Source: CAZAYP01 sp964489425 [NCBI: uncultured Verrucomicrobiota bacterium]
Lineage (GTDB): Bacteria > Verrucomicrobiota > Kiritimatiellia > RZYC01
Reading direction: 5' to 3'
Assembly: GCA_964489425.1 (NCBI GenBank)
Contig: CAZAYP010000018.1
Span: forward strand, 19,433 to 76,295
DNA length: 56,863 nt
Below the pieces are notes generated by a model. The model saw only the letters and a list, made by a program, of their open reading frames with translations. It had not been told where the DNA came from and ran no database searches. A program made the position numbers and the translations under genes. This document shows, piece by piece, positions 39,774 through 49,327 of this stretch. The number at the start of each line of letters is the position of its first letter. Position 1 is the stretch's first letter.

Positions 39774-41726
39774 GTGAAAAGCGGAATCATGGTATGTGGT
39801 GCGGTCGCGGTGCTGTGCGCCGCCAGTGCGTGCTGGGGCAACGTGAACGAGCATGGGCTGTACTATAATAATCCTGCCTTGGATCCACAGACCGAGGCGG
39901 TTCCGTTCGAACTCACGGCGGGCGTGACCAACTACTTCTTGGAAATTGACACGAACAACAACCAGGTCGTCATGCATGTCATGACCTTCCATCCGGCCGG
40001 CAGTCCCAACCCCTACGTCTACGGGCGATTTTGGAGCAACCACGAAGACATCAACGGCGGCACCTGGATGTATAATGGCAGCTTGACGGACACCAATCCA
40101 TTTTTCATCACGCATCTCGCCAGTCCTGATTCCACCAACGACACGCTGGAAATCTGGCGCGTGGTCTGGCAGCCGCCGCATGGTTGGGCCGGCACCGTGT
40201 ACTACGTGCCACGGATCACGACGGACGACGAGACGCGGTACCTGGTCCGTGATGGTACGTACCTCAACAATATGTATTGGTTCACCAATGCCCAGGCGCT
40301 GGCCCACGATTATAGCGGCGTGGACTACACCTTCGCATGGACCAAGGCCATCCCGCTGAATTATGACTGGTTCTACTTTAACAACCCCAACGCCGGATCT
40401 CCCGAGAACGAAGAAGTGCCCGGCGTCTCTGGCGCGCACTTCATGGATTACAGCTATGATCCGTCAATGCCCAGCTACATCCATTTCCTTGCGCCCATGG
40501 GCGGCTTGAATTTCGGCCAGGTGCGTCTCTATTATGAGGGCACGGACAACCGTGTCGGCGAAAACTTCAGCACCGCCAACTGGCTGGCCAACGTGGTCAT
40601 CTCCAATGGCGCGTTCCACGGTCTGACCGTGGGCGAAGGCGTGGAAAAAACCGTGGACGTTTGGCGCGTGGCGTTTTACCCGCCTACCGGCTGCACCAAT
40701 ATCTATTTCGCCCCGGAAATCACCACTCCGCTCGACGGCACCACGTGGATGGTGCGCCAGTCCACCAACGCCACGGTCATCACCAATAACTGGGTCATCA
40801 ATCCCCAGGTGTTCGCCCAGGGCGACTTGGGCGGGCAGGATTACCAGTTCGCGCCCACCCAGTCCATGGACCGCAGCCAGAGCGTCAACCGCGACTGGTG
40901 CTACATGAACAACACCAACCTGAACCCGCAAACCGAAGCCATTCCCACCAACGTGCTGTTTGGCTCGTTCGCGGGCGGCAACTTTCTGGACGTGAACTAC
41001 GGCCGCACCACCACCGCGTTCTACGTGATGACCGATAAGCCGCTGAATCTGGTGCCTGGAGAGTGGCCCATTATTGAGACACGCATTTACTGGACTAATG
41101 ATGTTCTCCGGACGGGTGGAACCGAATATTTGACCGCCGGCTTCGTGGCCAACCTGCAACTTAGCACACTGGAATTTCACGGCTTACCGAGCAGCGGTTC
41201 CCATACCGTCGACTTGTGGAAAGTCGAATGGCCGCAACCCCGTGACCCTGGCGGCCAACCGTATACGAATGCAATCACGGTTTATTACTCGTTCCTTCTG
41301 AAGACTACCTTAAACGAGAGCGCCAAATGGACCTATCAAACTGATTACACTTGGCTCATCGGTCGGCAGCAACTTCCGGGCACGGGCAGCTGGGGTTACA
41401 ATAATTATCCAATTCAACCTCAGTTCTATGGCGAGCAATACCAGATTGATGCCAATCATTACGATTTCAGTTATCTCAACCAGTGGCACTACACGCCGCC
41501 GGTGGCACAGCCGGTGTTCTCCAACGCCACCATCACGGCCGGCCGCATGATTGCGGGCGTGATGTCCACGGCCGGCCAGATCTATTACCTGGACTACACC
41601 ACCAACCTGCTGAGCGATCGCGATTGGCTGAACGTCATGACCTCCAACGGCACCGGGGCCATGATCTTCCTGACCGACACCAACCTTACGGATCGGTTCC
41701 GCGCCTACCGCATCCAGTTGAAATGA
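39774..41726 (+). CDS. Secreted protein with three internal ~175-residue repeats, unknown function
   Basis: A 650-residue protein from GTG 39774, which has GGAGG 6 nt upstream; the ATG at 39717 has no ribosome binding site and would sit in the promoter region. A signal peptide ends near SACWG. Three repeats begin at about residues 25, 196 and 372, each opening with an aromatic-NN motif: LYYNNPALDPQTEAVP, FYFNNPNAGSPENEEVP, CYMNNTNLNPQTEAIP. Each contains a V-D-[VL]-W-[RK]-V strand (VDVWRVAFYPP, VDLWKVEWPQP). They look like carbohydrate-binding beta-sandwiches, but no family is recognised. The C-terminus (YYLDYTTNLLSDRDWLNVMT...RFRAYRIQLK) matches the terminal module of the secreted peptidases at 942 and 6072. 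Confidence 0.75.
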   Translation: MKSGIMVCGAVAVLCAASACWGNVNEHGLYYNNPALDPQTEAVPFELTAGVTNYFLEIDTNNNQVVMHVMTFHPAGSPNPYVYGRFWSNHEDINGGTWMYNGSLTDTNPFFITHLASPDSTNDTLEIWRVVWQPPHGWAGTVYYVPRITTDDETRYLVRDGTYLNNMYWFTNAQALAHDYSGVDYTFAWTKAIPLNYDWFYFNNPNAGSPENEEVPGVSGAHFMDYSYDPSMPSYIHFLAPMGGLNFGQVRLYYEGTDNRVGENFSTANWLANVVISNGAFHGLTVGEGVEKTVDVWRVAFYPPTGCTNIYFAPEITTPLDGTTWMVRQSTNATVITNNWVINPQVFAQGDLGGQDYQFAPTQSMDRSQSVNRDWCYMNNTNLNPQTEAIPTNVLFGSFAGGNFLDVNYGRTTTAFYVMTDKPLNLVPGEWPIIETRIYWTNDVLRTGGTEYLTAGFVANLQLSTLEFHGLPSSGSHTVDLWKVEWPQPRDPGGQPYTNAITVYYSFLLKTTLNESAKWTYQTDYTWLIGRQQLPGTGSWGYNNYPIQPQFYGEQYQIDANHYDFSYLNQWHYTPPVAQPVFSNATITAGRMIAGVMSTAGQIYYLDYTTNLLSDRDWLNVMTSNGTGAMIFLTDTNLTDRFRAYRIQLK

Positions 41727-41747
41727 CCGCGGGCTGATACCTGTACT

Positions 41748-41782
41748 GCAAAGGCCGGGCGCGTCCCGGCCTTTGCCTTTTC
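41748..41782 (+). terminator. Intrinsic terminator after the three-repeat protein gene
   Basis: A perfect 12-bp stem GCAAAGGCCGGG / CCCGGCCTTTGC with loop CGCGT is followed by CTTTTC. It lies 22 bp after the stop codon and only a few bases before the rsmE start codon. Confidence 0.8.
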
Positions 41783-41787
41783 AACCC

Positions 41788-42528
41788 ATGAACATCATCC
41801 TGCTGCGGCCTGAGGAAGTCAGTTCCGACCGCCTGGCTGTGCTCGCCGATGCCCGTGCCGAGCACCTGCGCACGGTATTGAAGGTTGCGCCCGGCCAGTT
41901 AGTGCGCGCCGGCCTGCTTAACGGGCCCCGGGGACAAGCGCGTGTCGTTGCCGCATGCCGCACTGGTGTCACACTGGAGTTTGCGCCCGGGCCGGATACG
42001 CCCATCCGCCCCTGCGTGGACCTGCTGCTGGCCCTGCCGCGGCCCAAGGTCATGAAGCGGCTCTGGGCCCAGTTGGCCGCGATCGGCATCGGCCAGATTA
42101 TCCTGACCAATGCCTGGAAAGTTGAGCGCTGCTACTTTGATTCGCATGTGATCAGCCCCGAGTTTTACGAACCTTTGCTTATCGAGGGCCTGCAGCAAGC
42201 GGGCGACACCATGCTGCCGCAGGTGTCCATCCACCGCCAGTTCAAGCCCCTGGTTGATAGCGACCTGCCCAATTTGTTTCCTGCCGGCCTGCGGCTCGTT
42301 GCCGTGCCCGGCGCCCCGTCAGGCATCCACGCCGCCGTGGCGGCTGCCAAGCCCCTGCGCGTGTTGATCGCCATTGGCCCGGAAGGCGGATGGACGCCGT
42401 TTGAGCTGGAATGGCTGCAGGCCCACGGCTTTGCCGCCTGCAGCGCCGGCCCGCGCATCCTGCGGACCGATACCGCCTGCCTTGCGCTCCTGGCCCTGGC
42501 CCACGACGCGCTGAACTCAACCACCTGA
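41788..42528 (+). CDS. rsmE: 16S rRNA (uracil-1498-N3)-methyltransferase
   Basis: A 246-residue SPOUT-class enzyme that methylates U1498 of 16S rRNA in the ribosomal decoding region. The N-terminal PUA-like domain is EHLRTVLKVAPGQLVRAGLL. The C-terminal trefoil-knot SAM site includes VLIAIGPEGGWTPFELEWLQ and GPRILRTDTACLALLAL, the family signature. ATG 41788 follows the upstream terminator by a few bases and has no ribosome binding site; a TTG five codons earlier would lie within the terminator stem. Translation may be leaderless, or the message may come by read-through. Confidence 0.93.
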   Translation: MNIILLRPEEVSSDRLAVLADARAEHLRTVLKVAPGQLVRAGLLNGPRGQARVVAACRTGVTLEFAPGPDTPIRPCVDLLLALPRPKVMKRLWAQLAAIGIGQIILTNAWKVERCYFDSHVISPEFYEPLLIEGLQQAGDTMLPQVSIHRQFKPLVDSDLPNLFPAGLRLVAVPGAPSGIHAAVAAAKPLRVLIAIGPEGGWTPFELEWLQAHGFAACSAGPRILRTDTACLALLALAHDALNSTT

Positions 42529-42944
42529 CACGCAAGCTCGCGCTTTGGACAACCAGGTGGAGCGAGGCGCCCCGCCGAGTCGCTGAAGGCGTCCAGCCGA
42601 CCGTGCAGGAATCGGGACCGGAATAATCTCTCGCCAAGACGCAGACGCAAAGCCGGATCTGGCTTCTTGGCGGCTTGGCGCCTTTGCGCGAGAATAAATA
42701 TGGCCTCTCGTAATAAATGTCCGGAAAGACTGGATGGCGCAAGGAAACCGTTCGCCCCACCTGGCCGCAGATCTACCGGTGGGGCGAGGCGACACGCCGA
42801 ACTGTCAGCATAGGCAACCAACCCGCCGCCCCGCCCACCCATCGTGCCAAACCCAATATTTTCTGTTTTATTTGAAATATCCCGGCGGGTTCCATCGACT
42901 AATAAAAATAGTGGGGACACGTTAGGTCAAGGGAGAATATTGCC
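42529..42944. repeat. Intergenic region with several short repeat elements
   Basis: No gene is supported here. GGTGGAGCGAGGCG-type elements lie at 42556-42579 and 42778-42800. The second can pair with CGCCCCACC at 42753-42761 (9-bp stem). A CGCCAAG/CTTGGCG element at 42626-42692 belongs to the same family as the repeats at 30774 and 31200. The last 100 bp are AT-rich (TATTTTCTGTTTTATTTG, 42857-42874) and probably hold the promoter of the next gene. Confidence 0.65.
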
Positions 42945-44906
42945 ATGTGGAAGATCTATAACGATGGGGCTGCCGGGATGTTGCTGTCTGCCTGCCTGAT
43001 ATCGATGGGCATCGCGCAATGCAGTACAAGCGCCGAAACGTTCAACGCCATCACCGTGACCGGGAGCGCCGCCATCAACAGCAATCTTTTTGTGGGCGGC
43101 GCGGTCCAAAGCCCGCGGTTCATCAACACCGGGAACAACACCAATCTGGGGCGGAATGCCACGGCCATGGGCGGCATCAGCAATACCGCGAGCAGCGCGA
43201 ATGCCACGGTCGGTGGCGGCGGCATGAACGTGGCCGGCGGGGTGGCCGCAACCATTGGCGGTGGCGGCTATAATGTGGCCACCGGAGGGCTCTATGCCAC
43301 CATCGGGGGCGGGTGCCAAAACATGGCCCTTGGAGATTACGCCACTGTCGCCGGGGGGCGCACCAACACCGCCATGGCCCTGGCCAGTGTTGGTGGTGGC
43401 GTGAACAACACGGCCACCGGTGCTTATGCTGCAGTGGCCGGAGGGTTTCAGAACGTTGCCGGCGGACAGTATGCCACAGTCCCCGGTGGCCGCGAAAACA
43501 AGGCGTGGGCGCCTTATTCGCTGGCCGCCGGCTGTCGGGCGCAAGCCTTGCACCAGGGTGCCTTTGTGCTGTCTGATGCCCAAAGCGCCGTCTTCACCAG
43601 CCACACCAACAATCAGTTCAACGCCCGGTTTCGTAATGGGTACCGCCTGGTCACGGATGGCACCAATGACGTGATCATCAACAACGGAACCTGCATTGCC
43701 GCGTCGTTCACGGGCAATGGGAGCGGACTCACCAAGCTGCATGGCGCCGCTATCCAACCGGGCACGATCGGCTTGGCTGCGCTTAACATGGCGCAAATGG
43801 ATCCGCGCTATGTCAACGCAACCGGCGACACCATGACCGGACCGCTGAACAACAGCGTTTCCATCTCTGTCGGTGGCATTACGCTGCAGGACGGGTCCTT
43901 GTCCTTTCTAAGCGGAGGCACGCTCAACGAGGCGGGCTTCACCAGTGGGGAATTCCATGGGTTCCTAAGTTTCGAGGAGCGTATCATGCGAATGGGACAA
44001 GCCGGTGCTCCGGACCGCACGGAGCTAAGCTCGGACGAATTGCATTTTGCCGCCAACGGGGCGGCCACCCTATCCTACAGCAACCAACTGCGCGTTAATC
44101 TGCGCAATCGGAAGCTCCTGGGTCATTGGCAAATAGAGAGCAACCTGACAGTCAATGGCCGCATTTCCGGCGACGGTGCAGGCTTGATTAATCTGCCAGT
44201 TGCCGGCCTCACCACCAACGCGGCCGATGAGCGCTATGTGAATGCGGTCGGCGACACCATGGGCGGGACCCTGAACGTCACATCCCTGGTTAATGTTTCA
44301 TCCATCTCAACGCCGCATATGTTGTTATTGAGCGCAGAAGCCGGCATCAAAGTAGACCGCCATTTACAGGCGCTAACATTACAATGTTCCAACTCACTCA
44401 CCGTTGGCGCTGGGTGCATCCCCGTGCCGCAGGGATATGCACTGGAAAATGGTGTAATGCTGTCAACTAATGGGTTGTTCGCGCCTTCAGCAACAAGAAC
44501 GTTTCAATATAGTCCGCCTCACTCATCTTATCCCATCTACGTCAAAGGGGGCCAGGCCGTTGGTGACGGAGGTGACGTGTTTATCGAGGGCGGAAGGTCC
44601 CATTATTCAAAAGGTGGAAATGTGATTCTGCGCGGAGGCGATGGCGGAGAATATTACGGTGGCACTAATGGGGATATTATGGCTTGGGGCAAACTATACG
44701 TTTGCGACGCATATTCAGGAGTCACCGGAACAGTTTTACATACCGAGATTTTCGACACGTCCACAATCGTACGCACAACGGGCGCGACGTTAACCGGGCC
44801 GCTTGTCATTCAAAGCAATATGATAGTCTGCGGTTCGACGCTGCTTGCCTATATCCCGCCCCAAGGCGATTTGTCCATGGGTATATACACCAACCGTGCG
44901 CCATAA
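42945..44906 (+). CDS. YadA-head-like / tail-fibre-like secreted beta-roll protein
   Basis: A 653-residue protein with GGGAG upstream and a signal-like N-terminus (MLLSACLISMGIAQCSTSAE). Residues 60-200 hold repeats of the form GGGxxNxAxGxYATVxGGxxN (IGGGCQNMALGDYATVAGGR), typical of the left-handed beta-roll head of YadA-type trimeric adhesins. Two later segments share VNA.GDTM.G.L (MDPRYVNATGDTMTGPLN, ERYVNAVGDTMGGTLN), a pattern also found in phage tail fibres. No YadA membrane anchor is present at the C-terminus, which ends GIYTNRAP. Trimeric surface fibre or binding role is inferred. GC content drops in the last 600 bp. Confidence 0.72.
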   Translation: MWKIYNDGAAGMLLSACLISMGIAQCSTSAETFNAITVTGSAAINSNLFVGGAVQSPRFINTGNNTNLGRNATAMGGISNTASSANATVGGGGMNVAGGVAATIGGGGYNVATGGLYATIGGGCQNMALGDYATVAGGRTNTAMALASVGGGVNNTATGAYAAVAGGFQNVAGGQYATVPGGRENKAWAPYSLAAGCRAQALHQGAFVLSDAQSAVFTSHTNNQFNARFRNGYRLVTDGTNDVIINNGTCIAASFTGNGSGLTKLHGAAIQPGTIGLAALNMAQMDPRYVNATGDTMTGPLNNSVSISVGGITLQDGSLSFLSGGTLNEAGFTSGEFHGFLSFEERIMRMGQAGAPDRTELSSDELHFAANGAATLSYSNQLRVNLRNRKLLGHWQIESNLTVNGRISGDGAGLINLPVAGLTTNAADERYVNAVGDTMGGTLNVTSLVNVSSISTPHMLLLSAEAGIKVDRHLQALTLQCSNSLTVGAGCIPVPQGYALENGVMLSTNGLFAPSATRTFQYSPPHSSYPIYVKGGQAVGDGGDVFIEGGRSHYSKGGNVILRGGDGGEYYGGTNGDIMAWGKLYVCDAYSGVTGTVLHTEIFDTSTIVRTTGATLTGPLVIQSNMIVCGSTLLAYIPPQGDLSMGIYTNRAP

Positions 44907-44994
44907 ACCATAGCCAACACCGCCACGAACCGGACACCACACTACCCCATGGCCATCACAATCGCACTTTGCATGTTCACGTCAGGGCTGGTCC

Positions 44995-47900
44995 ATGGAC
45001 GATAACTGGAGCACGGCATTGAACCGAGATTTGAAAGGCCAGACCGCCACAAATCAATCGGCCGTCCGCCCCCGACGGGAAGCCGCCGGTTCCATTCGCG
45101 CAATCCGCGTATTTCGTAGTTATTCTGGCCTTCTCTGCTTGTATGTCGGCCTGGGTTTGACCACGGTATGCCTTGCGGGCGCGTTGCTCAGCCAAGCCCA
45201 ACCACCGGCCTGGTGGGGCGCGCGCGGCATACTGACCACCAATCCGGCCAACGATTACGCACCCGTCAACCAGGGGCAACTGAAGCACATCGCCTGGCAG
45301 GCCCATGACGAACTGGCCGATCATCTGCCAGGCGGCGCCGGAGCGCAACTGGCCGCCGCCGTGGCGGCGTTCTCGGCGTCCAACAACTATCTGCCAGCCA
45401 ACAACGGCCAGCTTAAAACCCTGGCCAAGCCGTTCTATGACCGCCTCATCGCCGCCGGCCTGACCAATCAGTATCCCTGGTCCCTGGTCACCAGCGACGA
45501 CAACGACTACGCCCCAGCCAATATCGGGCAGGTTAAGCACCTGTTCAGTTTCGACGTGGCCACGGATACCGATGGCGATGGCCTGCCAGACTGGTGGGAG
45601 CTCAAATATGGTCTGGATTCCCGCGATCCCCTGGATGCCGAGGCGGATGCGGACGGCGATGGCCTTAGCCATACGGACGAGTTCAGCCACAATACCGATC
45701 CTCACCAGATCGACACCGATCGCGATGGATTAACCGATGGGCAGGAAATCGATGAGTATCTGACTAACCCGTTGAAACGCGACACAGATGACGATGGGCT
45801 GACCGATACCGAAGAGATAACACTGGGAACCTGCCCCAATCTCGCCACCGATGGCGCCCAGAGCCTCCAGGATGCCCGCAACCGGATCCTGGCGCATTGG
45901 GCCATGCTCGTTACCGAGCCCCTTGCGTTGCCGCACCCGGCCGGGTCAGCCGCCGACTTGGCCGCCTTGGACCAGGCGTTGGCCATTCTGTCCGCGGCCG
46001 AGCAAGACGAGCAGCCGATCCCGCCGCCCACCGGCAGTAAGGGGCCCGCCGCTGAACCGCAACTTTATCATTTTCCCCGCCGTTTCGTGCCCGTACGGTA
46101 TGTCCCCGGGGCGCCGACCACGTATAAAATCATCATGGGCGCGGACGGGCTCACCGGCCTGATCAAGGGCGGTGACCGGGTCGAGGTGCTACCCCAGCAT
46201 ACACGGGCGACTGCCCATGAGGGTGTGAGTTGGGGCTACCACTCGGCCGTCGAGGCCTGGTCCAACGCCGCCCACATCGGGACCAGCCGGATTCTGGAAA
46301 CCGTGGAGCAGCAATACTTCGACAACGCCGGCTGGATTACCGGCACCCGCCAGGCGCATGGCACGTGGGGCGCCTATGTTTGGTTCCTTCAAAACACCAT
46401 CGGCTTCTATTCTTCCACGTCCGCGGTTTTCGTTGCTGCGGGCGCGGCCACCAGCGCCATCGCCGGCGTCATGGTCGGCAGCCTGGGCGATTACTGCCCG
46501 GCGACGTTTGCCCTTGACCATGGCCCTGTGCCCAAGTGTACATTCCCCGGCAGCCAGCAGGCCGAGGATGTCCGCTTGAAACCTGACCTTACGCCATATT
46601 ACAAGCTCGTGCCGCGTCTTTTTGTGACCGTATCCCCCGGAGATGTCGATAACGACGGCATTCCCGATTGCGCCGATGGCTATGACCGTGATCCGGACGA
46701 TCCGCGAGACGACGAGTCGCGGGGCATGGTGTTCACCCGCTGGCCGCTGCACCTCTCGCTCTGCGCCACCAACCCGGAACAGGCGCTGGTCCGCATCGCC
46801 TACCATGCTTCTGACCCCCAGGCCGTGACCGAACAGGACGGCGAGTACGCCCTGCCCGATGGCGTGATGCGCCTGTGGGCCGTGCCAGCTGGAAAATATG
46901 GCCGCTCCGGTCAAAGCGTGGATTCCCGTCCCGCCGGCCATTATATCCCGCCCGGCACCTACACCGCCAGCGCGCTCGGGTTTTCCGCCACGCAACGCCG
47001 CATCATGCTGTTTGTCGAAGGCGTCACGCCGGTGGCATCCCAGGACCTGGTGGTTGAACTGGATCCTGACGGTGAATACGGGCCCAAACCCTTTGCTTGC
47101 GCGGACCGCGTGAGGATGGAAATCCTTAAGGTAGAGTTGGATGGTCTTCGAGTTTACGATCCGAAACTTGAGGATGCGGGCAATGCCGAGATCAAATACA
47201 AGATCGATGGACCGGCATCGGGCTTTACGCCTCGTGTCGAACTGACCGTGATGGATTCAGCCACTGAGGTCGCTTGCATCGTTCGGAAGACAGACGCCAG
47301 TCCGGTAATCGGCACGGAAATCGTGAAGAACTGGGATGGAAAATGGGGAATCAAGAAGGATGGTACAGATACGGCCTACAAGGGCAAATTCGCCGATCCA
47401 AAGCAGTACAAGATGGAAGTGAAGGTGTACGAATCTGCCGCCTCCGCCGCGGCCATATGCACCAAAGGGTACGATCTGTGCGTGGTTCGGCTGGGTGCGC
47501 TAGAAATGGGGTTCCTCGACGATCAGGAAGTGACGTACCACAAGAAGACCACAGATGACACAGATAACTTTCCGTTTACCGACAACGCCCGATTTGCGAA
47601 GGACGTGGTTTGGAAGATGGAGCATATTGATTTTCTCAAGCCTGCCGGCCCTGTCTCCAGAACCGAAACTCGCGGAGAACAGACACCGACGGGCGAGTCC
47701 TATGCTGATACGGACAATGCTGCAGGTCGGACCGGCACAGAGCAGTATTTCGATGAGGATGGTGATGGAGGCTATACCGCTGGGCTTCGTCAAGCCAACT
47801 TTCCCCCACAGACGCCCACGGCCAACAAAGATGAAAGCAGCGGGATTGAGAGCACTCGATACAATCGTCCTGCCGTTTACGTCAGGACCAGCCCGGTCAA

Positions 47901-49266
47901 GATATGGATGAGATTTGGTGCGCACGCCAAGTCAGACTTGACGCTCGCCGACTGTGCTGTTGGCTATCCAGTGGTTGCCTATCCGATCTGGGTTGTGGGC
48001 AAGTTTGGCGACTGCCCGATGAGCGGAGACGCCGCCGACCCAGAGACTGGCGCAGGCGACGCCATCAGGAATATCAATCCGGCTAGTGGCCCCTACAAGC
48101 TCAAAAGCACCGCAATACTTGCGAATACGGTTGGGGTTGGACCGGAAACTATTGAGTTTACGTTCAAGTACAACAAGACGGGCGAGAGTTTTGTGGATGG
48201 CAATGGCAACGGCTCCTACGATGCCGGCGAGACGCTCGTAAACGACGACGGCAACGGCACCTTTGACGCTGATTGGCAAGTTATTCCCGGAAAACAGACG
48301 ACAACCCACCTGATCTATCGCTTGGCAGATACACCAAAAGCACAGGCCAAGACCGCTGCCGGCCACCTATGGCTAAAGATTGTAGACTTCACATGCAGCT
48401 GGGCAAACGGCCAGGGCACATCAGCACAAGTCTTCGATAAGATCTGGAATACGGATAATTTCTGGACTCCGCTTGTTGCCGGGCCTAAGCCCAACAACGG
48501 AAATGGGTTCCGCGGGACGGGCGATCCCACAGAATCAACTCGCTTAGATATGTGGAACAATGCGCCCAAGTGCTATTCTTATCAGCATAACATGGGATTG
48601 GGGAATGGCTTTAATGCTGATTGGCTTCTTGACTTCAATCAGGGGCGTTGTGAAGCGTATCAGTTCTTCCTGCGGGTTTTCATGGGGACACATGGCATCG
48701 ATGCTGATCGGCAAGTGATGCCTGCGATGAAGTGGCGCTTTGTGAGTAACACGGGTGCTGTTTCCTTCGAGAAACACGCCGATGCAATCGCACACATTAA
48801 CAACGGCCAGCGACCAGGAGGAGTAGCAGCGCAAGCAGGAGATGTCTGGTATCGACCGCGCGGTATCTGGGTCAATGCCAACGGACAAGCGAACCCGTTC
48901 TACGCGAACAGCGATGATCTGGTGTCGTTCTGGAGCACCGATCCGGCCAATGGCAGCACAGACCATGTTTTTATAAAGTACAACGGCCGTTATTATGATG
49001 GGAGCTATGAACATGCGGGCGGTGCCAACTACGCAACGATCAACGCGAAAGCCGATGCGGGGGTATCGGATTATTACTATGGCCCAGACCAGAACAACCC
49101 CGATGGCAAATGGACCTTTGATGCTGGCGCTGGCGTCTTCCATGACACGACTGCGACAATGCCCCTTGATCGAATATGGATGGGACCATATGGCTGGCTT
49201 TGGGGGTATGAACGCCTCTTGAAGGTGGCCAACGATCCCGCAGTGGACGAGATGGAAGAACCATGA
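44995..49266 (+). CDS. Large secreted protein with calcium-binding repeats and C-terminal transglutaminase-like domain
   Basis: A 1423-residue frame. No ribosome binding site precedes ATG 44995, and residues 33-43 (SIRAIRVFRSY) translate a known intergenic repeat arm, so the true start may be nearer the signal-like segment at 50-68. Three NDYAPVNQGQLK-type repeats (about 84-180) precede Asp-rich thrombospondin-3-like calcium repeats (about 190-285). The middle is largely beta-sheet with more Asp-rich loops. Near the end, GRCEAYQFFLRVFMGTHGID (Cys1219), STDHVFIKYNG (His1324) and YYDGSY (Asp1335) have the order and setting of the Cys-His-Asp triad of transglutaminase-like enzymes. It could cross-link or cleave surface proteins. 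DNA composition changes at about 47.1 kb. Confidence 0.72.
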   Translation: MDDNWSTALNRDLKGQTATNQSAVRPRREAAGSIRAIRVFRSYSGLLCLYVGLGLTTVCLAGALLSQAQPPAWWGARGILTTNPANDYAPVNQGQLKHIAWQAHDELADHLPGGAGAQLAAAVAAFSASNNYLPANNGQLKTLAKPFYDRLIAAGLTNQYPWSLVTSDDNDYAPANIGQVKHLFSFDVATDTDGDGLPDWWELKYGLDSRDPLDAEADADGDGLSHTDEFSHNTDPHQIDTDRDGLTDGQEIDEYLTNPLKRDTDDDGLTDTEEITLGTCPNLATDGAQSLQDARNRILAHWAMLVTEPLALPHPAGSAADLAALDQALAILSAAEQDEQPIPPPTGSKGPAAEPQLYHFPRRFVPVRYVPGAPTTYKIIMGADGLTGLIKGGDRVEVLPQHTRATAHEGVSWGYHSAVEAWSNAAHIGTSRILETVEQQYFDNAGWITGTRQAHGTWGAYVWFLQNTIGFYSSTSAVFVAAGAATSAIAGVMVGSLGDYCPATFALDHGPVPKCTFPGSQQAEDVRLKPDLTPYYKLVPRLFVTVSPGDVDNDGIPDCADGYDRDPDDPRDDESRGMVFTRWPLHLSLCATNPEQALVRIAYHASDPQAVTEQDGEYALPDGVMRLWAVPAGKYGRSGQSVDSRPAGHYIPPGTYTASALGFSATQRRIMLFVEGVTPVASQDLVVELDPDGEYGPKPFACADRVRMEILKVELDGLRVYDPKLEDAGNAEIKYKIDGPASGFTPRVELTVMDSATEVACIVRKTDASPVIGTEIVKNWDGKWGIKKDGTDTAYKGKFADPKQYKMEVKVYESAASAAAICTKGYDLCVVRLGALEMGFLDDQEVTYHKKTTDDTDNFPFTDNARFAKDVVWKMEHIDFLKPAGPVSRTETRGEQTPTGESYADTDNAAGRTGTEQYFDEDGDGGYTAGLRQANFPPQTPTANKDESSGIESTRYNRPAVYVRTSPVKIWMRFGAHAKSDLTLADCAVGYPVVAYPIWVVGKFGDCPMSGDAADPETGAGDAIRNINPASGPYKLKSTAILANTVGVGPETIEFTFKYNKTGESFVDGNGNGSYDAGETLVNDDGNGTFDADWQVIPGKQTTTHLIYRLADTPKAQAKTAAGHLWLKIVDFTCSWANGQGTSAQVFDKIWNTDNFWTPLVAGPKPNNGNGFRGTGDPTESTRLDMWNNAPKCYSYQHNMGLGNGFNADWLLDFNQGRCEAYQFFLRVFMGTHGIDADRQVMPAMKWRFVSNTGAVSFEKHADAIAHINNGQRPGGVAAQAGDVWYRPRGIWVNANGQANPFYANSDDLVSFWSTDPANGSTDHVFIKYNGRYYDGSYEHAGGANYATINAKADAGVSDYYYGPDQNNPDGKWTFDAGAGVFHDTTATMPLDRIWMGPYGWLWGYERLLKVANDPAVDEMEEP
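45095..45121 (+). repeat. Single arm of the TACGAAACAC-family repeat inside a coding frame
   Basis: These 27 bp match 37245-37271 with four differences and end TTTCGTAGTT. They overlap the N-terminal codons of the 44995 reading frame, which casts doubt on that start. Confidence 0.7.
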
Positions 49267-49327
49267 ACGATTATGTCAGGAACAAGGAACGGTAATTGGT
49301 GCCACGGCATCCAATTGGAGAAAGAAT

